In this document: in pieces, positions 54,766-64,000 of the stretch
How the letters are laid out: every line of letters begins with the position of its first letter
Position numbering within the stretch: the first letter of the stretch is position 1
NCBI RefSeq assembly: GCF_035582795.1
Contig: NC_134370.1
Span: 47,293,501 to 47,357,500 of the forward strand
Direction of reading: 5' to 3'
DNA from: Mycteria americana
Taxonomy: Eukaryota; Chordata; Aves; Ciconiiformes; Ciconiidae
DNA: 64,000 nt
Notes under the pieces: model-generated
Told to the model about the DNA's origin: nothing
The model's input: only the letters and a program-made list of their open reading frames with translations
The model's database searches: none
Program-made: the position numbers and the translations under genes

Positions 54766-54774
54766 AATCACCTT

Positions 54775-54785
54775 TTTATTTTATT
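54775..54785 (-). terminator. PATL2: PATL2 polyadenylation signals
   Basis: Two overlapping AATAAA hexamers lie on the minus strand (54775-54780 and 54780-54785), about 310 bp after the PATL2 stop codon. Confidence 0.75.
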
Positions 54786-55095
54786 TCAAGTGCTGTACAC
54801 AAAGTCGCTCACCCCTAGGTGTTCCCAGGGCCCATGTGTAGACCCTGCCTCAACACCCACCGTGAACCAGCACTCACTGTTGCTGGGTGCAAGGCCAAAA
54901 TAAATTACCCGCCTCCCCGTGCTCCCCATGCCCCAGGCACCGGGGCTGGTCGGCATCAGCCCTTGAGCGCCAGCCCTGCCAGTGCCCGGCTTCACCCAGA
55001 GTGCCCCGCACCAGGGTAAGTGTTCGCTTCGAAACAAAAAGTCATAGCATCGGGCCCTGCCCGTTCCCAGCACCGCTGGCCCCAGCTCCCGGGGC

Positions 55096-58000
55096 TCAGC
55101 ACAGCATGGCAGCCTCTGACAGCAGCGGGGAGCACCTGCAGGGAAAGGACAGGGTTGGAGCATCAGGTTGCCACACTCACACTGCTGGCAGCTGCCTGGA
55201 GCCCACCTGCCCAACCACCCCAGGGTGCCCTAGAGCTGCTGGCTAAATTGCTAGGGGGATCCCCCTGGCTTTTCACCCCCCACTTTGATTCACCCCACAG
55301 GGACATGCCATCAAGATCTGGTGAACCTGATGCAAACACAAAACCCAGAGCCAGCCGGCACGGTCCTGGGATTGCTAAAAACAGGAGCTGATCCACAGCT
55401 GGAGGGCTGTGGAGGCTCAGCCCAGTGGAGGTTGAGGCTTGTGTCCAAAGGGGTCCCCAAGGGGACAGAATCAGTGAGCCCTCAATGCCGTCTTCTGCAT
55501 CTGAGGGATCCCAGCAGGAGGGAGCCGTGTCAGGCAGTACTCACTCCATCTTGGCTTCCAGGTGGTGGATGGTCTGCTTGTCCAGGTAGCGGCAGAAGAG
55601 TGACAGAAGGTTGCTGGGCAAGAAGAGAGGCTCCACCAGCGAGGCCTTGGGCACTTGTGACAGCTCCCGGGCAACCAGGAACACCATGTCTGTCCTGGGG
55701 GCATCAACACAGGGGGTTGAGTGCCCCACCGGCCACCAAACCCCAACCCTGTCATTTGTACAGCCCCTCACCACATCTCAAAGTCCCCGCCACACGGCTC
55801 CAGCGGCACATCGGAGGACAGCAGCCTCTCACCATGGCTCAGTAGGGAGTAGAGCAAGGAGATCCCAAACTGCGGGGAAGCAGCAGGAGCAGTGTCACAG
55901 CCAGTGGCAGTGGCACTCCAGGGACACTGCATGGCTATGCCCTCCTTGGGGCCACCTACCTGGTTCTTCAAGGCCATGGTGAGGGGGAGTTCAGGGGACT
56001 TGGGCAGAGGCCTGGTCATCTCCTGCAGGACCTTGATGAGATTGCTGAAGGTCATCCCGCCCACTACCTCATTCAACGGGCTGTAGAGCAGGGGGAGAGA
56101 CTGGGCAGGGCAGAGGGGAGAGCAGGGATCTGAGCCTGTTTGACCCATCACAGCCACAGCCCCATCCCAACACCTGGGGGTGATGCAAGGGTCAGTGCAC
56201 ACCCCCCTGGGGGGGGACTGCCACCAGGACCTGCTTTAATCCCTCCTGGAGACCTTTCTCCTCCTCAGGGAAGGAAAGAGGCTCCTACCTCATGTCAACC
56301 CCACCAGCTGCTTGGCCATGCTGGGACCCAGCAAGATGGGCCCCCTCCCCATTGCCCAGGGTGCTCCCCCTCAGCAAGAGCAACAGGGAAGGAGGCAGCC
56401 CAGGATGACCCTGCCTTGGCTGGACGTGCTTGCCTCATCCAACACATCCTTCTTCATGAGGAAGGGCAGGTGGTGGGTGATGGTCAGCAGGATCTTCTCC
56501 GCTTGCTCCCGGGGCAGGTGGGGCAGCAGCCGGGCTGTGAGCTTCTTGCCCTTCTGCACACACAGGAGTTGCAAGAATTCATCCTCTGCCTCCCTGGGGA
56601 CGAAGGCTCCATTGGCACAGATCCCGAGGGACCTGTAGCATGTCTGTCTATCCAGAAGGACCAGCATCAGCTCCAGTGGAGGATGAGGCTCATGGGCAAG
56701 GTCAGCACAGGCCACAGTGACACACAGAGGACAGGATCCAACCCTCACTGTCACCCAGAACTACTCATCCATCACCATCTGAGCCCAGTGAGGACCAGGA
56801 CATGCCACCTGCTCCCCTCTCCCCACAGCACAAACTCACTCTTCACTGCTGCAAGCCCTGATTTTCAAGGCTTGGTAGATACGCTCCACTTCTTGGCTTT
56901 TCTGCTCCTGACAGCAGGGCTGCTGCTCCTCTGGGGCCAGAGACATCTTCCGCTGCATCTCTTCCACTTCCAGCAGCTGCAGAAAAAGCTGAAGAAACCA
57001 CATGAGGTAAGGAGGCAGCTTGGAGTATCCTCTACCTGCCAGTTATCCAGGACCTCTGCCCAGGCAGATATCCCCTCACAGAGGTTTCTCAGATGAAAAC
57101 TAAGGATCTACATCATCCCATCTTGCCCTGGATTGCTGCTCGCTCACCTTCTCAATCCTGTGCAGTGCCCGAAGCCGATGGCTCCCTGCAGCCTTCAGGA
57201 GGGGATAAAGGAAGGCACAACAGTTACAGCCAGCACCAGACACCACCGCTGGCAGAGCACTGGGCCAGCTGCTCCCTGGGGATCAGAGGCAGCTTCAGGA
57301 CAGAGAGCAATCCCACAGGGAGGCCACGGCCAGCTCCAACTGCTCAGAGCCCCAACCCACCCCTCAGCAGGGGACAAGCTGCCACCGCTGAGGTGGCACC
57401 CACTCCAGCTGCACACCCCATGCCACAGCTTGGGGCAGCACTCATGCTTGGTCACAGCAACTGCTAAAGCGCCTGTTAAAGCTGCTCCAGGGCCTAGGGA
57501 AAGCTCAGTGTCCCCGGGCATCCAAGGCACCAACCAGCCCAGCTCCCCCTCACCTACCTCCTCCACAAGGGCATGGTGCACAGCATCAATGGCCCGGCGA
57601 GGGCTGTAGCAGGTGGACACTGCAACCTGGCCCAGCGAGCCCGCAATGCGCACCACTGGAAGAGAGATGGGACATGGTGAGACCACATCCCACAACCCCT
57701 CACCCAGCCCCCCCACCGCAGGCCCTCACCGGAGTCATACGTCTCAACTTTCTGGATGAACGGCGTGACCAGCTTGGGGGGTTCCTGCTTGTTGCGCCGG
57801 CCAAGGAGTTCCTCCTCTGCCTGTTTGCGCTCCAGCCGCTGGTAGTATGTCTATAACAACAGGCATAGCCAGGAGGGGAGCCACCATGAGCCCAGGCACC
57901 CTCTGGCTCCCAAAGGGATGAAGCCCCAGCCCCAAGGAGCAGGATGAGTCACTGGTGCTGCCAGCAGGAGCTCACCTGGTAGTAGTAGTCATCATCCATA

Positions 58001-61000
58001 TTCTCACTCTGCAGCTGGATCATCTCCACCTTAACAACCCAGTCCTTCTCCTTGGAGGTCATCAGCCCAGCATAAGGATCCACTTTAGGAGACCACAGCT
58101 TCTTGGGGGAGATGCTGGCAGGGGAGAAGATTGCAGCCTGCTGTGACTGCCCAGAGCCCCACTACCACCCCGCAGCTCCCTGGGGACCTGGGACCCCCTT
58201 ACCTCTGCGCCTGCCCACCTTGCTGCTGCCGCTGGGTCAGGATCCGCTGGTGCTGGGGGTGCAGCTGGGTCATATGACTAGGTGTGCTGCAAGGGAGACC
58301 AGATGGGGGCTGGGGAATCAGCACCTGCACTAGAGCCATCCCCAGAGGGCTCCCCCCCAGCTGCTTTGCAGGGCTCCTCTGGTCTCACCCAGGCACCCCA
58401 CTCGCCGTCCTGCTACCTGAGGTTCAGCTGGCTGCTGGCCGATGGACTGAAGAAGAGAGCAGGGTCCAAAGAGGGAGACACAGGACCAAAGTGCATGGTG
58501 AGAGGCTGTGGTGGGCTGATGTGGGGTGATATGGGCCTGAAAGGAGTCGGAGCTGCATACCCTGCGGTCTGGAGAGGAAGAGAGAAGCATTCAGGTGTCT
58601 GAGCCTTCCCCTTTGAGGGTCCTGGAGGGGTTTGCCAGCTCCATGCTGCCTTCTGGCACCCATCCAGAAGGAGCCCATCATCCTGGGGACATAGTGGTGG
58701 CTCACAGCCCACTGCGTTACCTGGTTAGAAGCAAAGAGTGGAGAGGGTCTGCGAGCTGGCGTGAAGGGCCGAGGGGAGCACAGTGAGCGAGGCATCAGAG
58801 GTGACTGCTGCAGGGCATGAGATGAGAGGCGTCACTAGGACAAGCCTGTCCTAGAGGCTGCACCTCTGGTGAGGGGAAAGCAGAGGAAGAGGGGACACAA
58901 GAGTCCCCCAAATCTGTTACCTGCCGGAGAAAGCGCTGGGGGAAGGACTTAGGGGACATCAGTCTGAAGCCAGGGTGCTTAAGCCGGGGAGAGCCCCCGT
59001 AGCCCCTCTGCATGGGGGAGCCGAGGAAGTCGAGGGCCATGTTGGTGGATGGTGGGGGCCTCTCCAGGACCTGGAGGATGGCTTTATCCTGAGGGGAGGA
59101 GGCAGCAGGAGATGGGAATGGGGCCCAGCTGGGATCAGTTTAGCTCACTCAGCATGGGGCAGCTCACCAAAGCCTTTGGTTGTTGCTCAACCAGACCATG
59201 CACCAGCCAGGCTCCCATTCTGGCAGTGTGCAACAGCAGGGGACCCGCAGGGACACCTAGCATGGGGGTCCCAGTCCCCCCAAACTCAACAGAGCCTTCA
59301 AACCCAAGCTCTGCTTAGGGTGGGCACCTCCACCCACAGTCTTGGCATCCAACAGACATGTCCTTGCACCTCCAGACCCACGATGAGGCTTTGGTGGTCC
59401 CTCAGTCACCCCAAACCGCCTGCATGACCCTTGGCCCAGGGTACCGGGAAGCCCTCAGGTGCTCCCTGAGGGCCTGGCTAGGGGTACCCACCTCCAGCAC
59501 GTGGTGGGGTGGGATGCTGCCAGGGCAGGAGCCCCACACCACAGGATCCATCGCCAGCTGGAAGACAGGGAGATGGTCAGCACAGGGAAGAAGGACAGGA
59601 GGAGAGGGGCAAGGGACACTGCAGGGACCACTCAGCCGCATCACCAGATGGGAAGGCACATTTTTACCATGTCCTCTTTGCCAAACTCTGCCCAGCAAGT
59701 GCCAATCCTGCTGTCCAGCACTGCCGAGTCCTGGCTCTGCAAGCAAAGAAGAGGTTACAGGCACATACTCAGCCCTGGCACAACAGGTCTTCCTCCCTTG
59801 GGCAGAGACCAAACTACCCCCTGGTGCCCTCCGTGGGGCAGAACCCACAGGTGTGGGGATGGAGGGGGGAGCAGCGGGTCCCTGCCAGCCCATCTGCCCA
59901 GGCATGGGTCCCCTCCCTCTCCATTCATGCGTCACCTCCAGGGTGGGTTTGCTCTGCACAGCTCTCATCACCGCCGGGTCTCCCAGGTCATTGGGCTCCT
60001 CGCTGGGGTCCTGATCTTCCTCCTGTTCCTCAGTTCCCAGCTCCTCCTCCTCTTCCTCCAACTCGGAGATGACCTGTTCAACCTCCAGCTCCATCCCACC
60101 TTCCTCCTGGGGCTCTCCCAGCTCCTCCAGCTGCTCAGCCGCTCCAGACCCCAGTTCTTCCCCAGCCTCGGTCTCCTCTGCCACCACTTTGGCCAGCTCA
60201 GGGCTTGTCTCTGGAGGCATCAGGGGTTTTGCGGCGTCCTCCTCAGTGGAGTCTCGGTCTTGGAGGGGGAAAGCAGAGCCTGGGCAGTGCTCACCGGGGT
60301 CCCTGCTCCCAACCCAGCTCCTCACCAGACAGGAGGACACCTTCCTCACCCCCCCTCACCCCGTTGGGTGCTGGCTTATCTCCCCAACCCCAGGGCTCCC
60401 CTGAGATCTTACCTAACCCAAAAGTCATCTCGTTGTACAGGTCAAGCTCTTCGTCCTCCTCGGCCATCTCCTCCAGCAGAGGCACATCTTCCACTAGCAG
60501 GTAGTCTTCGAGGATCTGGAGTCAAAAACAGCAGGATCCCCGCTCAGGGAGACAGGCAGGGATGGGGTAACCCTAACCTGCCCCCAAATGGGGGGCACCC
60601 AACCTCCCTCCCACTCCGCTAGTGGTGCTAGGCAGACCCCAGGGCTCATGGCTGCTCCACAGCTGGAAAGGGAAGAGCAGGAGCCACTGGCACTACCAGC
60701 GAGGGCAGGACCCACTCGCTCAGCATAGGGTAGGAGCCCAGTGAAGCCTGCCAGGACCAGGGCTGTGGCCGCCCGGAGGTGAAAGTGGCCCCTGCCAACA
60801 CAGGGGATGCCGGCATGGAACAGCACCAGGGTGGCTGGGGCTGAGTGGCACCATTAGGCTTCAGAGTGAACACCCCGCTACTAGGGCACAAACAGCACCC
60901 GAGCACAAGGCAGGGAACGGCACCCCACTAGCACCTCCGGGGCGGTGTCTTCTCCGGTACCGACCGCTCCCAGGAGAGCCAGCACCGGGAAGGGCAGCCC

Positions 61001-61127
61001 CGGAGGAGCCGGCACCAAGAGGGGGCGTGACCCGGGGCAGCGGGAAAGGAGGCGGCCCCGAGGACGGGCCAGCATGCCAGGGCGGAGCAGGGCGGGCACT
61101 CACAACCGGCTCGCCGCCCTCCGCCAT
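55096..61127 (-). CDS. PATL2: PAT1 homolog 2, long form
   Basis: PATL2 is an mRNP protein that represses translation in oocytes; its family binds the helicase DDX6 and LSM1-7. Nineteen coding exons, in transcript order: 61104-61127, 60413-60515, 59936-60258, 59668-59736, 59492-59557, 58921-59088, 58721-58807, 58417-58568, 58203-58286, 57976-58114, 57730-57850, 57558-57655, 57148-57192, 56840-56988, 56434-56632, 55960-56100, 55772-55869, 55545-55694, 55096-55135. They encode 751 aa. Features are NEMTFG at 36-41 (candidate DDX6 motif), an acidic Glu-rich tract and [12 protein letters not shown] near 130-146, a Pro-rich middle, [25 protein letters not shown], and a helical C-terminal domain from about 480. 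Human PATL2 is 543 aa. One intron uses GC-AG. The last exon ([12 protein letters not shown]) is the least certain. The neighbour B2M supports PATL2 over PATL1. Confidence 0.92.
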
Positions 61128-61400
61128 GCCGCGGCGCCGCCCGCCCGCGTCCCTCTACGGGGCCGGGCTGCCCCCGCCGCCGCCTTTTACAGACCGCCGC
61201 CGCCGCTCCGGCGGCACCGCGCCGCTACGCATGCGCTTGCCGTACAGCATGGCGGCGCCCGGCTGCGCCCCGCGCCTGCGCGGTCTCTTTGCCCCGCCCT
61301 CTCGTGTAGGCCCCGCCCTCTCGGACAGAACCGGCGGCGGTGCGCGGAGCAGGGATGGGGGTGGAGCTGGAGGGGATGAGGGTGAGGTTCAGTGACCCCA
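60900..61400 (-). promoter_or_regulatory. PATL2: CpG island and promoter of PATL2
   Basis: A CpG-dense stretch surrounds the first PATL2 coding exon. An ATGGCGGC motif at about 61249-61256 matches a YY1 core of the kind often found near start sites. No TATA box was seen. The exact start of transcription is unknown. Confidence 0.7.
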
Positions 61401-63100
61401 CGCGCGAAAGGCGGTGTAAAACTGCAAGCACCTGCGTCTTTCAGGGCACAGAAAACCCCACCCCGGCTTTTCCCACTGCTCTCGTCGCTCCCTGCCAGCG
61501 ATGCCGTTTTCTGAACCGATAGCCCTCCGAGCAGTCGTGGAAAACCAGCGGGACGTGGTCGGTCCGGCTGGAAGCGCGCCTCGGAGATTTACTGCAGTAG
61601 ATCTGAAAGCACAGGGGAGCAAAACTAAGGCGAAGACGTTGTAAATCCCTGCGTCCTGCAAAGCGCAGCAGGCTGCCCTCATGCCCCTGAATGCCAGGAG
61701 CGCCTTGGTTGTGTCAGACCTCACCCGCTCCTTAAATATTTCTCTCTACTAATAAAAGCAGAAGCACCCTAAAAAAGGAAGATTTGGCTGTTCAAATCAA
61801 ACCAACGCGGCCTTTTAGACATATCACATGGAAGAAACTTGTGGTTCAGCTGCTCTTTACAGGGAAAGTCTGCTGGGCACTGCTGGTTATGGCAGAGTCA
61901 TCTCCAGGGATTCCCATCCCAACAGGGAGAGCCCAGGTGTCAGCACAGAGAAAGGATCCATGTCCTGCAATGAGCTATTTGTGTAATTAATCCTCCCTGA
62001 GCCAAGGGGATCGCTCACCTGGGCAGAGCCCGACTAGCATGCAGGTCAGGCTCCAAGGCGGTGAGCCCTGATGCCAGCTCAGCCGCCAACACAGCAGTTG
62101 GTGTTTATTTCTGGGAGAGCCTTGAGATCCCTGATAGGGTTCTGGTGGCAGCTGCGTCCCCTTATCTCACAGGGAAAACACTCAACGGCAGCTTCGTGGC
62201 TGCTGGCGCCGCTCACCGGGCAGCCAGCAAACCAAGCAAGAGCTCGGTTCAGAGCTGGTCCAGTGGGGATTGGTAACAGGCATTTGCAGGTTTTTTCTTT
62301 GCTCAGTCTCTACTGATTTATCTGCTGCCTTTGGGTAGGGGATGTTCTCTGCACATGCTTTATTGATTTAATGATAGGTCTTTAAATGGGATGTATTAAG
62401 ATGGCAAGTCTTGAAGGGGCTCAGTGTTAGAGGAGCTACATGATACTGCTGTTTTCTTTCTACTCGTAGTGACTTTCCTTTCTTTCTTTTTCTTTTTTTA
62501 ACTTTTTAATCCTTATGCAGCTAGATAGAGGACAATGTACATCTGCTTCCCAGTCTGAAACAGTGAGTCTAAAGATAAGCAGTACATGACCTGTAGGACC
62601 ACAAGCAGACAAGCTCCTAGGTATATAAAATACCTATGTACTCTTTAATACTGGTTCATTTTCCTTTTTTAACCTTGTTTTTCTTAATGCTGCTATTCAA
62701 AGCTGGTGTACTTCTCTAAGCAGTGCCTGTAGTGTTATAGAGCCACTCGGTGGCACACCTAGCCTAGCTGGGCTACGGTGCTCATCGTTTTTCTGGAGGA
62801 GGCACTAGGAAACCCAGCTCTTTGACCTTTGGGTTCTCGTGTTTGACGTCAGGGAGTCCATGCTGGGCTTGAATGGCGGAGTCAATCCATCCCGCAGCCA
62901 CTGGACCGAGACGCTGACACACAGGCTTCAAAAGAAAGCAAGCCAAGGTTCAGAAAGGAAGGTGTCTGGGCTGTGCCAGCGTTGGCTGTTGGCATAATAC
63001 CGGCCCTGGCTGAAAGATCCTCCACAAGAGGTGGTTTTTACCCCCCTTTTGGTGAGGAGCAGGAGCCAGGTGAGCACGTTGTAGTCCCTGCTCCATGACC
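61401..63100. other. Intergenic sequence between PATL2 and B2M
   Basis: I recognise no gene, RNA or mobile element here. A T/C-rich tract lies near 62465-62505. Short reading frames in this region show no family resemblance. Confidence 0.65.
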
Positions 63101-63414
63101 TGCTCCCGGCGGGGGTTCCTAACTGCAGGCGTTCAGCTGAAGGCCCGGGGGAGCGGCGGCTGGGGCCCAGTCCCACCTCACACTTCTGCTGCCTCCACCC
63201 CTGAGGCAAAGGCAAAGGGCAGGGCAGGCCCTGGGGCAGAAAAGGCCCCAGGACAGGGCAGGCTGGGCCAGGCCGAGCCTGGGGCACAGCCACAGCAGCA
63301 GCCCCACCTGCTGCCGGGGTGGCTCCGGCTGGCATGGTGCTGGGCCCAGCCGCGGCCGGGCACCGGGGCGGCTGCGGGCCAGCCAAGCCCTGGGCGGTGC
63401 CTCGGGCCTGAAGC

Positions 63415-63428
63415 GAAAGCGAAAGCGA
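63415..63428 (+). promoter_or_regulatory. B2M: ISRE of the B2M promoter
   Basis: GAAAGCGAAAGCGA fits the interferon-stimulated response element GAAANNGAAA exactly at 63415-63424. It lies about 125 bp upstream of the TATA box, a position expected for IRF control of B2M and MHC class I genes. Confidence 0.88.
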
Positions 63429-63469
63429 CACTGCCAGCAGGCGGGCGGGCTCGCATAACCTCTCAGCTC

Positions 63470-63520
63470 CCTGTCTGCCTGGAGACTGATGACGCGTGGG
63501 CAGTTCCGCACCGTGATTGG
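63470..63520 (+). promoter_or_regulatory. B2M: X-Y enhanceosome module of the B2M promoter
   Basis: The X2 box candidate TGATGACG is at 63487-63494 (ATF/CREB type) and the Y box GATTGG (inverted CCAAT, NF-Y) is at 63515-63520. A weak X1-like half-palindrome GTCTGCCTGGAGAC lies just upstream, for RFX. The 20-bp spacing between X2 and Y is close to the known module. This is the architecture through which NLRC5 drives MHC class I and B2M. The S box was not identified with confidence. Confidence 0.75.
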
Positions 63521-63537
63521 CCGCGAGCAGCAGGGGC

Positions 63538-63545
63538 TATAAAAG
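63538..63545 (+). promoter_or_regulatory. B2M: TATA box of B2M
   Basis: TATAAAAG lies 56 bp upstream of the start codon and implies transcription start near 63570. Confidence 0.85.
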
Positions 63546-63600
63546 GCAGCGGGCGAACAGGGCGGGTTAGTCTGTGAGGTGAAAGGAGCGGAGAGCGGCT

Positions 63601-63667
63601 ATGGAGCTGGCGGTGAAGGTGGGGGTCCTGGTGCTGATCGCACTGGTCGGCCTGGGGGAGGCAGATG
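63601..63667 (+). CDS. B2M: Beta-2-microglobulin, exon 1 (rest outside the window)
   Basis: Exon 1 encodes MELAVKVGVLVLIALVGLGE followed by AD, a signal peptide of the same shape as chicken B2M, which ends ALLGLAQAD. The donor GTGAGT follows in phase 1 at 63668, as in other B2M genes where exon 1 carries only the leader. The mature Ig C1-type domain, which is the light chain of MHC class I molecules, must lie past the window end. The ISRE, X2/Y boxes, TATA box and the head-to-head PATL2 neighbour all support the call. Confidence 0.92.
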
Positions 63668-63699
63668 GTGAGTACCCGGGGCGGCGTGAAGGGAGGTGA

Positions 63700-64000
63700 G
63701 GGGGACGGGAGGTGCTGTGAGGGGCCCGGTACCAGTTACCGGCGGGGGCAGGAGGTGCTGTGAGGGGCCTGGTACCCATGGGGCGGGCAGTGAGGGTCTT
63801 GTTACTGGTAAGGGGTGGGGGGGGCAGGTGCCTTGAGGGGCCCCGTACCGGTTACCGGGGGCGGGGGGGCCCTTATACGGTGGGGAGCAGGTGCTGTGAG
63901 TGGTCCGGTACCGGGGAGGGGGGCAGTCAGGGCCCTGTTACTGGTGTGAGCTGGGGAGGTGCTGTGAGGGTGCCGGTTCTCGTGTCCGGGTGGGTGGTGC
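63700..64000. repeat. GC-rich tandem repeat in B2M intron 1
   Basis: A unit built on AGGTGCTGTGAGGGGCC and CCGGTACCGGTTACCGG recurs with starts near 63710, 63753, 63826, 63889 and 63957. Spacing is 43-73 bp, so copies vary in length. It begins 40 bp inside the intron and runs to the window end, so the full extent is unknown. Confidence 0.88.

Noticed and set aside
56140-57096. Open frame of 318 codons on the + strand
   Set aside because: It overlaps the PATL2 exons at 56434-56632 and 56840-56988 in antisense, and the PATL2 reading matches a known protein.
59459-60622. Open frame of 387 codons on the + strand
   Set aside because: It is the antisense shadow of the PATL2 exons at 59492-59557, 59668-59736, 59936-60258 and 60413-60515. 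The acidic Glu-rich tract reads as Leu/Ser-rich on the other strand.

Overview
The window is a stretch of bird nuclear genome. The evidence is an avian-type CR1 LINE 3' end (about 16522-16660), intron-rich vertebrate genes, few interspersed repeats, several CpG islands, and compact GC-rich genes in the right half. This is typical of a bird microchromosome. I cannot name the species. All exon boundaries below come from reading splice signals and matching remembered vertebrate proteins; no alignment was run.

Left part (1-27.3 kb, + strand): the 3' two thirds of CSNK1G1, which encodes casein kinase 1 gamma 1. The window opens in an intron, so the first half of the kinase domain lies upstream. 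Two optional exons near the C-terminus are present. The last exon, with the Cys-rich membrane anchor, is followed by a 3'UTR of about 2.9-3.2 kb.

Middle (28.6-51.6 kb): PPIB (+, five exons, ER cyclophilin B) is tail-to-tail with SNX22 (-, six coding exons, PX-only sorting nexin). Next comes SNX1 (-, fifteen coding exons, PX-BAR retromer sorting nexin). The order CSNK1G1-PPIB-SNX22-SNX1 is the same block as on human 15q22. The four genes form no pathway. PPIB works in ER protein folding, the two nexins on endosomes, and the kinase at the plasma membrane.

Right part (54.8-64 kb): PATL2 (-, nineteen coding exons, an mRNP repressor of oocytes) lies head-to-head with B2M (+, only promoter, exon 1 and the start of intron 1 are in the window). 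The B2M promoter shows an ISRE, candidate X2 and Y boxes and a TATA box. PATL2-B2M is also a human neighbour pair, but on 15q21, well away from SNX1. The 51.6-54.8 kb interval, which carries two tandem repeats, therefore marks a synteny junction relative to human.

I found no viral element, CRISPR array, or undescribed multi-gene system. The most unusual non-genic object is a perfect 39-bp inverted repeat with an 11-nt loop in a CSNK1G1 intron (8014-8102). Other points worth a check are a 24-nt in-frame microexon, a GC-AG intron in PATL2, a long PATL2 N-terminus, and tandem repeats in SNX22 intron 1 and B2M intron 1.
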